From positions 124,001 to 188,000 of the forward strand of contig NZ_SSBL01000006.1 of NCBI RefSeq assembly GCF_004795105.1: 64,000 nt of DNA, written 5' to 3'. Source of the DNA: Streptomyces sp. A0642. Lineage in GTDB: Bacteria > Actinomycetota > Actinomycetes > Streptomycetales > Streptomycetaceae. A program made the translations under genes and the position numbers. How positions within the stretch are numbered: position 1 is the first letter of the stretch; each line of letters begins with the position of its first letter. Positions 27,545-35,922 of the stretch are shown here, piece after piece. The notes under the pieces were generated by a model. That model did not search any database and was not told the DNA's origin. It worked only from the letters and a program-made list of their open reading frames with translations.

Positions 27545-28282
27545 TCATGCCCCCGGGTTCTCCGGCACGGGCAGGCACTCGGCGAGCAGGGCGACCACAT
27601 CGCGCCAGGCTCGCCGTGCGTGCTGTGGGTGGTAGCCGACGCCGGGGACGGTGGGGTGGTCCACCGGCGGGTGGTGGAAGGCGTGCAGGGCTCCGCCGTA
27701 GACCGTGAGGCGCCAGTCGACGCCCGCCGCCTGCATCTCGGCGGTGAACGCCTTGCGTTGTGCGGGCGCCATGATCGGGTCCTCCGACCCGACCCCCGCC
27801 CACACCGGACAGCGAATGCGCGCGGCCTCGCCCGGTCGGCCGGTGGTGGTTGCGTTGACTGTCCCGATCGCGCGCAGGTTCACGCCGCCGCGCCCGAGTT
27901 CCAGCGCGATGGCGCCGCCGGTGCCATAGCCGACGGCGGCGATCCGCTCGGGGTCGGTCCGCGGTTCGGTGTGCAGCACGTCGAGCGCCGCACGGCCGAT
28001 GCCCCGCATACGGTCCGGATCGGCGAGCAGCGGGAGGCAACGGCCCAACATCTCCTCGGGGTCACCCAGATAGCGCCCGCCGTGAAGGTCGAAGGCCAGT
28101 GCCACATATCCCAGCTCGGCGAGAGCGTCGGCCCTGCCGCGCTCGACCTCGCTGAGCCCCATGCCCTCCGGGCCGAGCAGTACCGCGGGCCGGCGGTCGG
28201 CACCGGCCGGGAGCGCGAGGTGCCCGATCATCGTCAGACCGTCCGCCGGATACTCGACCGTACGCGTCGTCATCGTCGCCAT
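27545..28282 (-). CDS. Dienelactone hydrolase-like protein without the usual Cys nucleophile
   Basis: A 245-aa alpha/beta-hydrolase of the dienelactone hydrolase group: an N-terminal VEYPADGLTMIGHLALPAGADRRPAVLLGPEGMGLSEVERGRADALAELGYVALAFDLHGGRYL, an acid residue in GVGSEDPIMAP and His in GALHAFHHPPVD. The nucleophile elbow, normally G-x-C-x-G-G, reads GYGTGGAIALE (about 125-135), with Gly where Cys is expected. The protein may therefore use a different residue, or act without classic hydrolysis. It is a single gene with no ring-cleavage neighbours, so a role in aromatic degradation is not supported. The start follows the family pattern MTTRTVEYPADG. Confidence 0.78.
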   Translation of the reverse strand: MATMTTRTVEYPADGLTMIGHLALPAGADRRPAVLLGPEGMGLSEVERGRADALAELGYVALAFDLHGGRYLGDPEEMLGRCLPLLADPDRMRGIGRAALDVLHTEPRTDPERIAAVGYGTGGAIALELGRGGVNLRAIGTVNATTTGRPGEAARIRCPVWAGVGSEDPIMAPAQRKAFTAEMQAAGVDWRLTVYGGALHAFHHPPVDHPTVPGVGYHPQHARRAWRDVVALLAECLPVPENPGA

Positions 28283-28414
28283 GACTGGACTGTAGTGATC
28301 GTCGAGCCCCCTCCGGCCGCTGTTCCGCCGCCGGCGGAACGGAGAGCATGTCCCGGGAACGGGGAGCCAAGCGCTCAGGGCTTCACGATCATCTCGTCGG
28401 CCCTCTCGTGCGCA

Positions 28415-28450
28415 CCCCGGTCAGTCCACCTGCGGCGGACCAGACCGGGG
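28415..28450. terminator. Terminator-like hairpin after the CxxC protein gene
   Basis: Nested arms CCCCGGTC/GACCGGGG and GTCC/GGAC form an interrupted stem, 8 bp after the stop of the minus-strand gene at 28459. The surrounding gap 28283-28458 contains nothing else recognisable. Confidence 0.45.
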
Positions 28451-28458
28451 AGACACGC

Positions 28459-28671
28459 TCAGTCGGGAAGGGGTACGCGGATGACCGGGTCGAAGGGGCG
28501 CTTGTTGAAGCCGGTGCGCACATTGCGGCAGCTGGGCGCCTTGCACATCAGGAACTCGTCGACGTTCCTCCGGCCCGTGCGGTTCTTGAGCCACGCCTTC
28601 TCCTTCCCGGTGAGGGGGCGGTGCGGTTCGTCGGAGTCGCAGGTGTAGCAGAACTTGACGTCGGGTGGCAC
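28459..28671 (-). CDS. Small zinc-ribbon-like CxxC protein of unknown function
   Basis: A 70-aa basic protein with two cysteine pairs: FCYTCDSDEPHRPLTGKEKAWL near residue 7 and EFLMCKAPSCRNVRTGFNKRPFDPVIRVPLPD near 42. The CxxC...CxxxxC spacing suggests one structural zinc site, and the strongly conserved-looking tail suggests a real family, but I cannot assign a function. The start is taken as GTG 28671 just after a GGAGG; spacing (4 nt) is shorter than usual, so the start is uncertain. It is divergent from alkB, with about 280 bp of GC-rich, repeat-like sequence between them that holds no gene. Confidence 0.6.
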   Translation of the reverse strand: MPPDVKFCYTCDSDEPHRPLTGKEKAWLKNRTGRRNVDEFLMCKAPSCRNVRTGFNKRPFDPVIRVPLPD

Positions 28672-28953
28672 GACACCTCCAGGAGCAGGCGGACAAGCCG
28701 AGCCTGGATCATATGAGGGCGTATGGGGCCTCCGGCAGAGGCTGATCGGGGTGCTTCGGCCGAACGGCGGCGACCCGGGGCCGGCCGAGGTGTCTCTGCC
28801 GGGCGACCGTGCCCCGGGCCGCACAGTGCCCCTGTCCAACGGCGACGCCCCCGGAGCCGCACGGTGCCTCCGTCGAACCGCGACGCCCCCGGGGCCGAGC
28901 AGTCCCGCCCGCCGAGGGGAACGCATGTTCGATATGCGAGGTAGGCTTGTCCC

Positions 28954-29580
28954 ATGTCCCTTTTTCTCCAGGGTTCGCTGTTCGACCAGGCCGACCGGCC
29001 TCAACTGGGCCGTCTCACCGGGCTGCGCAGAACAGTCCTCGGTGACGGGGCGTGGATCGACGTGCTGGCGGGCTGGCTGAGCGGCGCCGACGAGCTCTTC
29101 GCCGAACTCGCTGCGGAGGTGCCCTGGCGTGCGGAGCGCCGGCAGATGTACGACCGGACCGTCGACGTGCCGCGGTTGCTCGCCTTCTACCGGGCTGAGG
29201 ACACGTTGCCGAGTCCCGTTCTGGACGAGGCCCGCGACGCGCTGTCCACCCACTACGGCGACGAACTGGGCGAGCCCTTCACGACGGCGGGCCTCTGCTA
29301 CTACCGGGACGGGCGCGACAGCGTCGCCTGGCACGGGGACGTGAACGGCCGCAGTTCGTATCAGGACACGATGGTGGCCATCCTCTCCCTCGGCGCCCCG
29401 CGCGATCTGCTCCTGCGCCCGTGCCGCGGCGGCGAGACGGTGCGCCGGCCGCTGGGCCACGGCGACCTGATCGTCATGGGCGGCTCGTGCCAGCGCACCT
29501 GGCAGCACGCGATCCCCAAGACCGCCCACGCCCGAGGGCCCCGGATCAGCGTCCAGTTCCGCCCCCACGGTGTGCGCTGA
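28954..29580 (+). CDS. alkB: AlkB-type alpha-ketoglutarate-dependent dioxygenase
   Basis: A 208-aa Fe(II)/2-oxoglutarate enzyme that removes alkyl groups from damaged nucleobases. The iron ligands are visible as H127-G-D129 in SVAWHGDVNG and H185 in TWQHAIPK. The 2-oxoglutarate-binding Arg is in RISVQFRPHG. CYYRDGRDSVAWHGD and ILSLGAPRDLLLRP are typical of actinobacterial AlkB2/3-like proteins. Length matches the family. The ATG follows the segment TTGTCCC without a strong ribosome site. It stands alone and is convergent with the phosphoesterase gene. Confidence 0.9.
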   Translation: MSLFLQGSLFDQADRPQLGRLTGLRRTVLGDGAWIDVLAGWLSGADELFAELAAEVPWRAERRQMYDRTVDVPRLLAFYRAEDTLPSPVLDEARDALSTHYGDELGEPFTTAGLCYYRDGRDSVAWHGDVNGRSSYQDTMVAILSLGAPRDLLLRPCRGGETVRRPLGHGDLIVMGGSCQRTWQHAIPKTAHARGPRISVQFRPHGVR

Positions 29581-29658
29581 CCCCAGGTCGGCCGGGGAGG
29601 CCCCCGGCCGGGATCGGTCAGCGCCTCGGGAGACACTGCGGGCTCACGCGGGGAGCGG

Positions 29659-30198
29659 TCAGCGCCTCGGCAGACGGTGCAGGACGACCTCGCCGAGCAC
29701 GCCCTCCGTCACCGTGCACGTCATGTAGGTGCAGTACGGCTGTCGTCGGCGGTCCGTCGGCGACCCCGGATTCAGCAGGCGCAGTCCGCCCGGTGCCTCG
29801 GTGTCCCACGGGATGTGGCTGTGGCCGAAGACCAGGACGTCGAGGTCCGGATAGAGCGCCGCACAGCGCTCCTCCCGCCCGCGGGCCTGCCCTGTCTCGT
29901 GGACGACGCCGAACCGCAGACCGCCCAGCCGCACGCGTGCCACCTCGGGCAGACGGGCCCGCAGTTCCGGACCGTCGTTGTTGCCGTACACGCCGACCAG
30001 GCGGCGCGCGCGTTTCTCCAGAACGTCAAGGGTGGCCACGTCGACCCAGTCCCCGGCATGGACGACGACGTCCGCCTTGTCCATCTCGGCCAGCAACGCG
30101 TCGGGGAGCCGCCTGGCACGCAGAGGCACATGGGTGTCGGAGACGAACAGCAGCCGCACGGGTAGTTCCGTCGCCGCCTGCGTCGTGTCGTCGTCCAT
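29659..30198 (-). CDS. YfcE/MJ0936-type metallophosphoesterase
   Basis: A 179-aa calcineurin-like phosphoesterase with all five metal motifs: LFVSDTHVP (about 17-25), VVHAGDWVD, VYGNNDGPELR, GVVHETGQ and VFGHSHIPWD, ending in LLNPGSPTDRR. These proteins hydrolyse phosphodiesters with two metal ions; cyclic nucleotides or model substrates are used by characterised relatives. The natural substrate is not clear. AGGAGAAGG precedes the ATG. It is monocistronic and divergent from the SRPBCC gene at 30394. Confidence 0.88.
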   Translation of the reverse strand: MDDDTTQAATELPVRLLFVSDTHVPLRARRLPDALLAEMDKADVVVHAGDWVDVATLDVLEKRARRLVGVYGNNDGPELRARLPEVARVRLGGLRFGVVHETGQARGREERCAALYPDLDVLVFGHSHIPWDTEAPGGLRLLNPGSPTDRRRQPYCTYMTCTVTEGVLGEVVLHRLPRR

Positions 30199-30368
30199 CC
30201 GCCTGCCTTCTCCTCGGGTCCGCCCGGTCTACCGCGCGCGGGCGTCGTTCCGGGGGAGGGGGCCCGCCCGGCGTGGCGGCCGCCGCCGCTCCCCGCTCGC
30301 GCGAACGGGTGGATTTCCGAGGGTACGGCTTCGGATCCGGCGGGCCGGGCATGCGTTCGGTCGTATAT

Positions 30369-30419
30369 CTCCGAGCCGAGAAACGGTGGCGCGATGACTG
30401 AATACGAACGTTCACGCAC
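30369..30419 (+). repeat. 51-bp dispersed repeat, copy A (leader and start of SRPBCC gene)
   Basis: The segment from CTCCGAGC through the ATG at 30394 and the first eight to nine codons (MTEYERSRT) recurs on the opposite strand at 37672-37722 with 2 mismatches in 51. Copy A belongs to an intact gene; copy B does not. It includes the palindrome GAACGTTC. Confidence 0.75.
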
Positions 30420-30807
30420 GATGCCCGCCCTGCCGGAGCACGTCTTCGACCAAGCCGCGGACGCCGACCGGTTGGACGCCTGGCTGCCGCAGGGCCTGCA
30501 CGTGCACGCGGGGGATCCGCCCGCTGTCACCGTGCACGAGGACCGTACCGATGAAGACGTCTCCGCCCTGCTGCGAGCCCGGCCAGGCCAGATGCGGCTC
30601 GAATGGGGCACCCGCGACCAAGGGAGCTACACCGGTTGGCTCCAGGTCGCCGGCATCGGCAGCGGAGTGAGCGAGGTGACGGTGCACCTGTCGTTCTTCG
30701 ACGAGAGCCACGACCCGGGCGAAGAGGCGGTCCGGGGCGCCCTCGACAGCAGCCTCCAGCGGTTGGAGGAACAGGTGCGGCTGCGCGTGGACAACGCGGG
30801 CGGGTGA
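30394..30807 (+). CDS. SRPBCC-family protein
   Basis: A 137-aa START/Bet v1-like protein: TEYERSRTMPALPEHVFDQAADADRLDAWLPQGLHVHAG at the N terminus, GQMRLEWGTRDQGSYTGWLQVAGIGSGVSEVTVHLSFF in the middle and a C-terminal helix EAVRGALDSSLQRLEEQVRLRVD. The family binds hydrophobic small molecules in a helix-grip cavity. Related Streptomyces proteins occur among stress genes, but the ligand is unknown. No Shine-Dalgarno site better than GGTGGC is visible. Its first codons and leader are repeated at 37.7 kb. Confidence 0.75.
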   Translation: MTEYERSRTMPALPEHVFDQAADADRLDAWLPQGLHVHAGDPPAVTVHEDRTDEDVSALLRARPGQMRLEWGTRDQGSYTGWLQVAGIGSGVSEVTVHLSFFDESHDPGEEAVRGALDSSLQRLEEQVRLRVDNAGG

Positions 30808-30843
30808 CCGTCAGCCCGTGCGGCCGGGCGACGAGCGTCGTGA

Positions 30844-31008
30844 TCAGAGGGTGTGCGCGGCGCCCGCCTCTGCGCGAGCGCGGAACGCGGCGAGTTCGTG
30901 GCGGTTCTCGGTGGAGACGTCGATCGTGCGCACCAGGCCGTCCTCGGCGCGGTGGATCTCCACCGCTGCCGCCGAGACGTGACCGGCCCGTCCCGGCTGG
31001 GCCCGCGA
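30844..31008 (-). pseudogene. Orphan C-terminal coding remnant
   Basis: Between two in-frame stops the minus strand encodes about 54 residues ending AVEIHRAEDGLVRTIDV, then STENRHELAAFRARAEAG and AAHTL before TGA. The composition is balanced and protein-like, unlike the surrounding frames, but there is no start codon or ribosome site, and I do not recognise the family. It looks like the end of a gene whose front has been lost. Confidence 0.35.
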
Positions 31009-31050
31009 TCAACGAGGGGCCGATCCGCCGGCATGCGTAGTACGGGGGAC

Positions 31051-31610
31051 TCACCCCGCCGCGAGGAGGTCGTGGCGAGCCTCCTGGCGGGAGATCCGGT
31101 AGAGCACACAAGCACGAAGCGGTCCCTCGGGCACGCTCGGATCCTCGAAGTCGTCGGCCGGGTCCCGGGTCATGCCGATCCAGCGCGTCACCGCCCGCGA
31201 ACGCAGGTTCCTGAGGGTCGTCGAGGCGACCACCTCCGGCAGCCCGAGGACCTCGAAGCCGCACGAGAGGCAGGCCAGGGCGGCCTCGGTGGCGTCACCG
31301 TGACCCCACGCCGAACGCGTCAGCCGCCAGCGGACATCCACGCCGGCGAACGCCATGCCCCGGCCCACCTCGTCCGGGCCGGCGAGGCCCGGGGAACGCA
31401 CCGGTCCGGCGTGCTTCGACCGCCCACCACCCGAACCTGCGCTCGTCGAACGCGGTCCGCCCCCGCTACCACGGCATCACTCTGCTCGCGCGTCAGCAAC
31501 GGCCCCGGAGGTGCGCGGACTTCGGGGTCGGCGTTCATGGCCGCCCACGGTGCGAGGTCGGGCTCCCGCCACCGGCGGAGCGGAAGACGACCGGTGCGCA
31601 GCTCTCGCAT
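31051..31610 (-). pseudogene. GNAT (RimJ/RimL-type) acetyltransferase broken by frameshifts
   Basis: Three reading frames together rebuild one acetyltransferase. Frame one gives MRELRTGRLPLRRWREPDLAPWAAMNADPEV followed by LLTREQSDAVV. A second frame supplies FDERRFGWWAVEARRTGAF. A third gives PDEVGRGMAFAGVDVRWRLTRSAWGHGDATEAALACLSCGFEVLGLPEVVASTTLRNLRSRAVTRWIGMTRDPADDFEDPSVPEGPLRACVLYRISRQE. The last part includes the acetyl-CoA-binding WGHGYATEA-like loop. At least two frameshifts separate these parts (one near 31475-31455, one near 31405), so no functional enzyme is expected unless the sequence contains errors. Confidence 0.8.
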
Positions 31611-31711
31611 GCCACCCATCCAACCCGCACAGGATCAGGGCGGCGATCAGTTGTACCGGTGCCCGCGAAGTGACGGCTCCGCGCCGGGGAAGTGACGCGG
31701 AGCCGCCACCC

Positions 31712-33337
31712 TCACACGTTCGCCGCCCGGTGGGTGGGCTGCCCGTCGAGGACCGTGAGGAGCACGGGCAGGTCCGCCAGTGCGGTGGCGGCGGTGGTGA
31801 GGGGGTTGCCGGCGAAGGCCGTCAGGTCCGCGCGGCAGCCGACGGCGATCCGGCCCGCCTCGCGCTCCTCACCCGCCGCCCATGCGGCGTTGACGGTCAT
31901 GCCCTGGAGGGCTTCCAGCGCGGTGAGCGCCTGGTCGGGGCCGTGCGGAGGCAGCGTGACATCGCGGGTCGGGCGCCGGTGGCGGGCTCCGGCCATGACA
32001 CCGAGCGGAGGGTAGGGCGCGATGGGCCAGTCGGAGCCGAGGACGACGGTGGCGCCGGAATTCCACAGGTCGCGGCAGCGCCAGGCGCGCGCAGCGCGTT
32101 CCTGGCCCAGGCGGCGGGACCAGTTGTCGGTGTGGTCGGCCCGGGTGAAGTCGCAGCAGTGGGTGGGCTGCATGGAGGCGGCGACGCCCAGTTCCGCGAA
32201 GCGGCGGAGGGTGTCGTCGGGGACGGTCTCGATGTGCTCGACGCGGTGCCGCACCCCGCGTCCGCCCTCGGCCTGAGCCTTCTCGACCGCGTCGAGGACG
32301 TGCCGGACGGCGGCGTCGCCGATCGCGTGGGTCGCGGTGGGCACCCCGGCCCGGTGGAGCTCCCCGATGATCCGCGTATATACGGACGGGTCGGGCCAGA
32401 AGGCGTGTGTGGACTCGCCGTGGCGGTCGGGGTGCTCCAGCCAGGCGGTGCCGTTGTCGATCGTGCCGTCCATGAAGATCTTGATGCCGTCGGTCCGCCA
32501 CAACTGCCCACCGGTGCCCTGCTGCTCGATGAGGGCCCGCAGTTCGTCGGCGTCGGTGCCGGGCTGGCACCAGGGGGCGACACGGAGCCGGAGCGGGAGG
32601 TCGCCGACGGCATCCAGCTCGGAGTAGAAGGCGAGGCTGTCACCGCCCGCGTCCATGACGTGGCCGCCGGTGAGTCCGGAGGCGGCCATGGCACGCAGGG
32701 CGGCGGCCAGTCGGTCGCGGCGTTCCGTACGGGTGGGCTGAGGAGCGACGCGTTCCACGACCTCGCAGGCGGCATCCTCCAGGAGGAGGCCGGTCGGCCT
32801 TCCCCGGTCGTCGCACACGACCTGGGCGGAGGCCTGCTCGAAGGTGCGCGGCCCGTCGACCCCGGCCAGTTGCAGGGCGCGGCGGCTGGCCAGCATGGAG
32901 TGGGCGTCGAAGAGCAGCAGGAGGGCCGGGACGCCGTCGAGGACGGCGTCGAAGGGGGCGACCTCGACAGGCAGGTCGCCGAACACGTTCGGGTCCAGGC
33001 CCCAGCCGTGCAGCCATGCCCCCGGCGCGAGCGACCGCACCTCCCGGGCCAGCGCCTCGCGCACGCCCTCGACATCGGTGCAGTGCGACAGATCGAGCCC
33101 GTGGGTGAGTTCGGCGCCCGTCACCGGGTGGATGTGCCCGTCGACCAGCCCCGGGGTCACGACGGCTCCCTTGAGGTCGATGACCGTGGTCGAGGCGTCC
33201 GCGAGCGCGCGGATCTCCTGATCGTCGCCGAGGGCGGTGATCCGCCCCCCGGCCGCGGCGAGGGCGGTCTGCGGGAGGAGGTCTCCGGAGACGGGGTCGA
33301 GCAGACCGGCCGAGAGCAGGACGAGAGAGGTACGCAC
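31712..33337 (-). CDS. YtcJ-like metal-dependent amidohydrolase
   Basis: A 541-aa amidohydrolase. The first metal motif DGHIHP is near 67-72, the TDGIKIFMDGTIDNGTAWLEHPD segment carries the barrel's central ligand region, THAIGDAAVRHVLDA and RHRVEHIETVPDD hold further His ligands, and VLGSDWPIAPYPPLGVMAGA carries the catalytic Asp. This matches the YtcJ/exoenzyme-regulatory group that hydrolyses amide or cyclic-amide bonds; the substrate is unknown. The GTG start has AAGGAG upstream. It lies 22 bp after the tetR gene on the same strand and opposite to a nucleobase permease, so the three probably import and hydrolyse a nucleobase- or hydantoin-like compound. Confidence 0.85.
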   Translation of the reverse strand: MRTSLVLLSAGLLDPVSGDLLPQTALAAAGGRITALGDDQEIRALADASTTVIDLKGAVVTPGLVDGHIHPVTGAELTHGLDLSHCTDVEGVREALAREVRSLAPGAWLHGWGLDPNVFGDLPVEVAPFDAVLDGVPALLLLFDAHSMLASRRALQLAGVDGPRTFEQASAQVVCDDRGRPTGLLLEDAACEVVERVAPQPTRTERRDRLAAALRAMAASGLTGGHVMDAGGDSLAFYSELDAVGDLPLRLRVAPWCQPGTDADELRALIEQQGTGGQLWRTDGIKIFMDGTIDNGTAWLEHPDRHGESTHAFWPDPSVYTRIIGELHRAGVPTATHAIGDAAVRHVLDAVEKAQAEGGRGVRHRVEHIETVPDDTLRRFAELGVAASMQPTHCCDFTRADHTDNWSRRLGQERAARAWRCRDLWNSGATVVLGSDWPIAPYPPLGVMAGARHRRPTRDVTLPPHGPDQALTALEALQGMTVNAAWAAGEEREAGRIAVGCRADLTAFAGNPLTTAATALADLPVLLTVLDGQPTHRAANV

Positions 33338-33359
33338 AGGGAACTCCTTGGAGGGGCGG

Positions 33360-34052
33360 TCAGTTCGAGGTGGCGTCGGTGGCGTCGGTGGCGTCGGTGG
33401 CGTCCGTGGTGGTTTCGGCCGGGGCGTCGATGCTCAGGGCCCCCGGTGCCAGGCCGAGTTCGCGTTCGGCCGTGAGGACGGCCATCCGCGCGATCTCGGG
33501 GGGCCGGTCCGAGGGGGCGGCGTTGGCGTGGGCGCCCAGACCGTCGATGACGACAAGGATCTGCATGGCCGCCACCTCGGTGTCACGGCCGCGGAATTCG
33601 CCCTGGGCCACGCCCTCGCGGATGAGCGATTCGAGCCGGCCGCGCCAGGCGCTCTCCTGCGCGGCGACGCGGTCACGCAGGAGGGGCCGGTATCGACTCA
33701 GGTGCCGGGCGTTGAGCCAGAGCCGGCTGATGTCGTCGTACGCCGCCCCCGTCGCCCGGGAGAAGAACCGGGCCAGGTGCTGGGTCGGGGTGGCGCCTGC
33801 GCGGTCGGCCGGAAGGAGGCTGTCCAGCTCGCCGCCGGCCGCGTCACCGTACGCCTCCGCGACGAGGTCCTCGACGGCGGGGAAGTAGTGGCTGATCAGC
33901 CCCGGCCGCACGCCCAGTTCCTCGGCGATCCGCCGGAGCGTGATGCACTCCAGCCCTTCCCGTAGAGCGACCATCGAGGCCTCAGCAACGATTTCCGCAC
34001 GTCTTGCGGCGGGACTTCTACGGATTCGCTTGTGCGAGACGCTTGACGGCAT
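33360..34052 (-). CDS. TetR-family transcriptional regulator
   Basis: A 230-aa repressor. The N-terminal HTH reads RRAEIVAEASMVALREGLECITLRRIAEELGVRPGLISHYFPAVEDLVAEAYG (about 14-66). The ligand domain includes LARFFSRATGAAYDDISRLWLNARHLSRYRPLLRDRVAAQE, as in PaaR/BetI-like members with a C-terminal TetR_C domain. The C terminus ends in four consecutive Thr-Asp-Ala units encoded by a 9-bp tandem repeat (about 33369-33404). Start ATG 34052 is preferred over 34088. The divergent permease begins 68 bp away and the amidohydrolase follows directly, so it most likely controls both. Confidence 0.87.
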   Translation of the reverse strand: MPSSVSHKRIRRSPAARRAEIVAEASMVALREGLECITLRRIAEELGVRPGLISHYFPAVEDLVAEAYGDAAGGELDSLLPADRAGATPTQHLARFFSRATGAAYDDISRLWLNARHLSRYRPLLRDRVAAQESAWRGRLESLIREGVAQGEFRGRDTEVAAMQILVVIDGLGAHANAAPSDRPPEIARMAVLTAERELGLAPGALSIDAPAETTTDATDATDATDATSN

Positions 34053-34063
34053 GGAATCGATGC

Positions 34064-34083
34064 TATTGAGTTTGCGACCAATA
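34064..34083. promoter_or_regulatory. Candidate TetR operator in the tetR-permease intergenic region
   Basis: TATTG and CAATA arms separated by 10 bp lie in the only AT-rich part of the 68-bp gap between the divergent regulator and permease. Short arms make this tentative. Confidence 0.25.
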
Positions 34084-34120
34084 AACAACCAGGTGGGTAC
34101 GCAGCCTCCGGAGGAGCTCG

Positions 34121-35578
34121 ATGGCAGCCACGATTCCCGACCCGCAACCAGGCCCGTACGCTGCGGACGAGGCGGTACCGGCCCGCTCCGACCGGGCGGG
34201 CCGCACCGAGGTACACGGCATCGACCACATCGCCGACGAGGAGCGCCACGGCCGCCCGCGGCAACTGTTCTCCATCTGGGCGGCCGCGAACGTCAACTAC
34301 CTCAGCCTCGTCACCGGCGGCGCCCTGGTCCTCATGGGGCTGAGCCTCCGGCAGGCCCTCGCGGTCATCGTGGTGGGCAATCTCTTCTGGCTGCTCACCG
34401 GGCTCCTCGCGGTCTCCGGCCCGGCCGCGGGCGCCCCGAGCGAGGTGATCACCCGTGCGATGTACGGAGTCCTCGGGAACCGGGTGAACAACGCGATCGT
34501 CGGCTGGCTGATCTCCGTCTGCTATTTCGCCCTCAACCTGGCCGCCGCCGCGTCCGTCGCCTTCTCCCTGGTGGAGAAGGCGGGCATCACCGCCACCACC
34601 GGCGTACAGATCGCCGTCGTCGTGGTCATCGCCGCCTTCACCCTGGCCATCGGCGTCTACGGCCACGGCCTGATCACCAGGCTGTACCTGCCGATCACCC
34701 TCGTCCTGACGGCGGTCTTCGCCGTGGCCGCCGTCCCGGTGCTCGGGCACACCGACTTCGGCTACACCCCGGACGCGCCGCTGAGCGGCGTCGGCCTCTG
34801 GTCGGTCCTCGTCGCCGGTGTGGCCCTCATCGGCTCCGGACCGCTGTCCTACACCACGAGCGCCGACTTCTCGCGCTACCTGCCCGGCACCACATCCGCG
34901 AAGTCCGTTCTCGGCTGGACAGCCCTGGGCGGTTTCGTGCCGAGCGTCATCGTCTGCTCCCTCGGAGCCTGCGCCGCGACCGCGGTCGACATGAGCGACC
35001 CCCAGACCGGTCTCGCGACGATCCTGCCGGCCTGGTTCTTCCCGTTCTTCCTGCTGGCCCTGGTCCTCGGCACGATCGCCATCAACGCACTGACCTCCTA
35101 CAGCGCCGGACTCGCCCTGCAGGCCGTCGGCATACGCATCCGCCGCACCCGCAGCGTGCTCGTCGACGGTATCGCCGCGGTCTCCCTCACCCTCTACGGG
35201 CTGCTCATATCCAACTTCCTCGACACCGTGGGCAACGTCCTCCAGCTCACCGTCGTTCTCCTCGGCCCCTCCATGGCCGTCTACGCCACGGACATCCTGC
35301 TGCGCCGCAACCGCTACGACGGCCCCGCGCTCATGGACGAGACACCGGCCGGCTCCTTCTGGTACACCGCCGGGGTCAACCCCGCCGGGGCCCTCGCCCT
35401 GGCGGCCGGCGTCACGGCGGCCGCCCTGTGCGTGAACACCGTCTACACGGGCCCGGCCGCCCAGGCCCTCGGCGGCGTGGACCTGGCGCTGCCCGCCGGC
35501 ATCGTCGTCGCCTCGGTGGCGTACGCCGTCCTCGTGCGCGCCTTCGGCACTCTTCCCGCCGGACACAGCCGGCCCTGA
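34121..35578 (+). CDS. NCS1-family cytosine/purine permease
   Basis: A 485-aa transporter with twelve hydrophobic segments beginning FSIWAAANVNYLSLVTGGALVLMGLSLRQALAVIVVGNLFWLLTGLLAVSGPAAGAPSEVITRAMYG (about 46-112), the characteristic NCS1 region in which the WAAANVN helix lines the substrate site. GSGPLSYTTSADFSRYLPGTTS is also typical. It imports cytosine, purines, allantoin or a related ring compound together with a cation. GGAGGAG lies 4-9 nt before the ATG. Its divergent neighbours, the tetR and amidohydrolase genes, suggest uptake followed by hydrolysis. Confidence 0.9.
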   Translation: MAATIPDPQPGPYAADEAVPARSDRAGRTEVHGIDHIADEERHGRPRQLFSIWAAANVNYLSLVTGGALVLMGLSLRQALAVIVVGNLFWLLTGLLAVSGPAAGAPSEVITRAMYGVLGNRVNNAIVGWLISVCYFALNLAAAASVAFSLVEKAGITATTGVQIAVVVVIAAFTLAIGVYGHGLITRLYLPITLVLTAVFAVAAVPVLGHTDFGYTPDAPLSGVGLWSVLVAGVALIGSGPLSYTTSADFSRYLPGTTSAKSVLGWTALGGFVPSVIVCSLGACAATAVDMSDPQTGLATILPAWFFPFFLLALVLGTIAINALTSYSAGLALQAVGIRIRRTRSVLVDGIAAVSLTLYGLLISNFLDTVGNVLQLTVVLLGPSMAVYATDILLRRNRYDGPALMDETPAGSFWYTAGVNPAGALALAAGVTAAALCVNTVYTGPAAQALGGVDLALPAGIVVASVAYAVLVRAFGTLPAGHSRP

Positions 35579-35636
35579 ACGCGGCCGGGGCACGCCCGTC
35601 GGCCCGGGTCGCGGCCGCCGGCCGCTCTCCCGGAGA

Positions 35637-35673
35637 GGGGGAACCAGGCGGTAGCGGTAAGCCTGGTTCTCCC
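35637..35673. terminator. Terminator after the permease gene
   Basis: 13-bp stem (GGGGGAACCAGGC with GCCTGGTTCTCCC, one G-T pair) and an 11-nt loop, 58 bp after the permease stop. Confidence 0.65.
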
Positions 35674-35841
35674 TGGCGGTCCGGCACGCGTAAGCGGCCG
35701 GGCCGCCCGCAGGCCCGGGCCCCGTCTTCGCCCCCACGTGGATCATGCCCGCGCCGGACGGTCAGGGCATCGGGGGAAACGCCCGCCGAGACGGCTGAGG
35801 GCCCCCTCTGACCAGCGCCGATCGGCAAGGTTGAGTCTGTC

Positions 35842-35870
35842 TTGTCAGCTTTTCTCCGCCGAGGTATACC
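35842..35870 (+). promoter_or_regulatory. Vegetative-type promoter for hsp20 copy 1
   Basis: TTGTCA (35842-35847), a 17-bp spacer and TATACC (35865-35870) stand about 50 bp before the Hsp20 start. No RheA-type or HspR-type inverted repeat is present, unlike hsp20 copy 2. Confidence 0.5.
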
Positions 35871-35922
35871 AGTGGTGTCCTCATGTGCATCCCCGCCATC
35901 GTTCGGGAAGGGAGTCACAGAG

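Noticed and set aside
28800..28925. Repeated GCGACGCCCCCGG phrases before alkB
   Set aside because: Irregular spacing and simple GC-rich content; no support for a regulatory array.
35840..35870. HspR (HAIR) operator near hsp20 copy 1, suggested by TTGAGT
   Set aside because: The second half-site ACTCAAG is absent.
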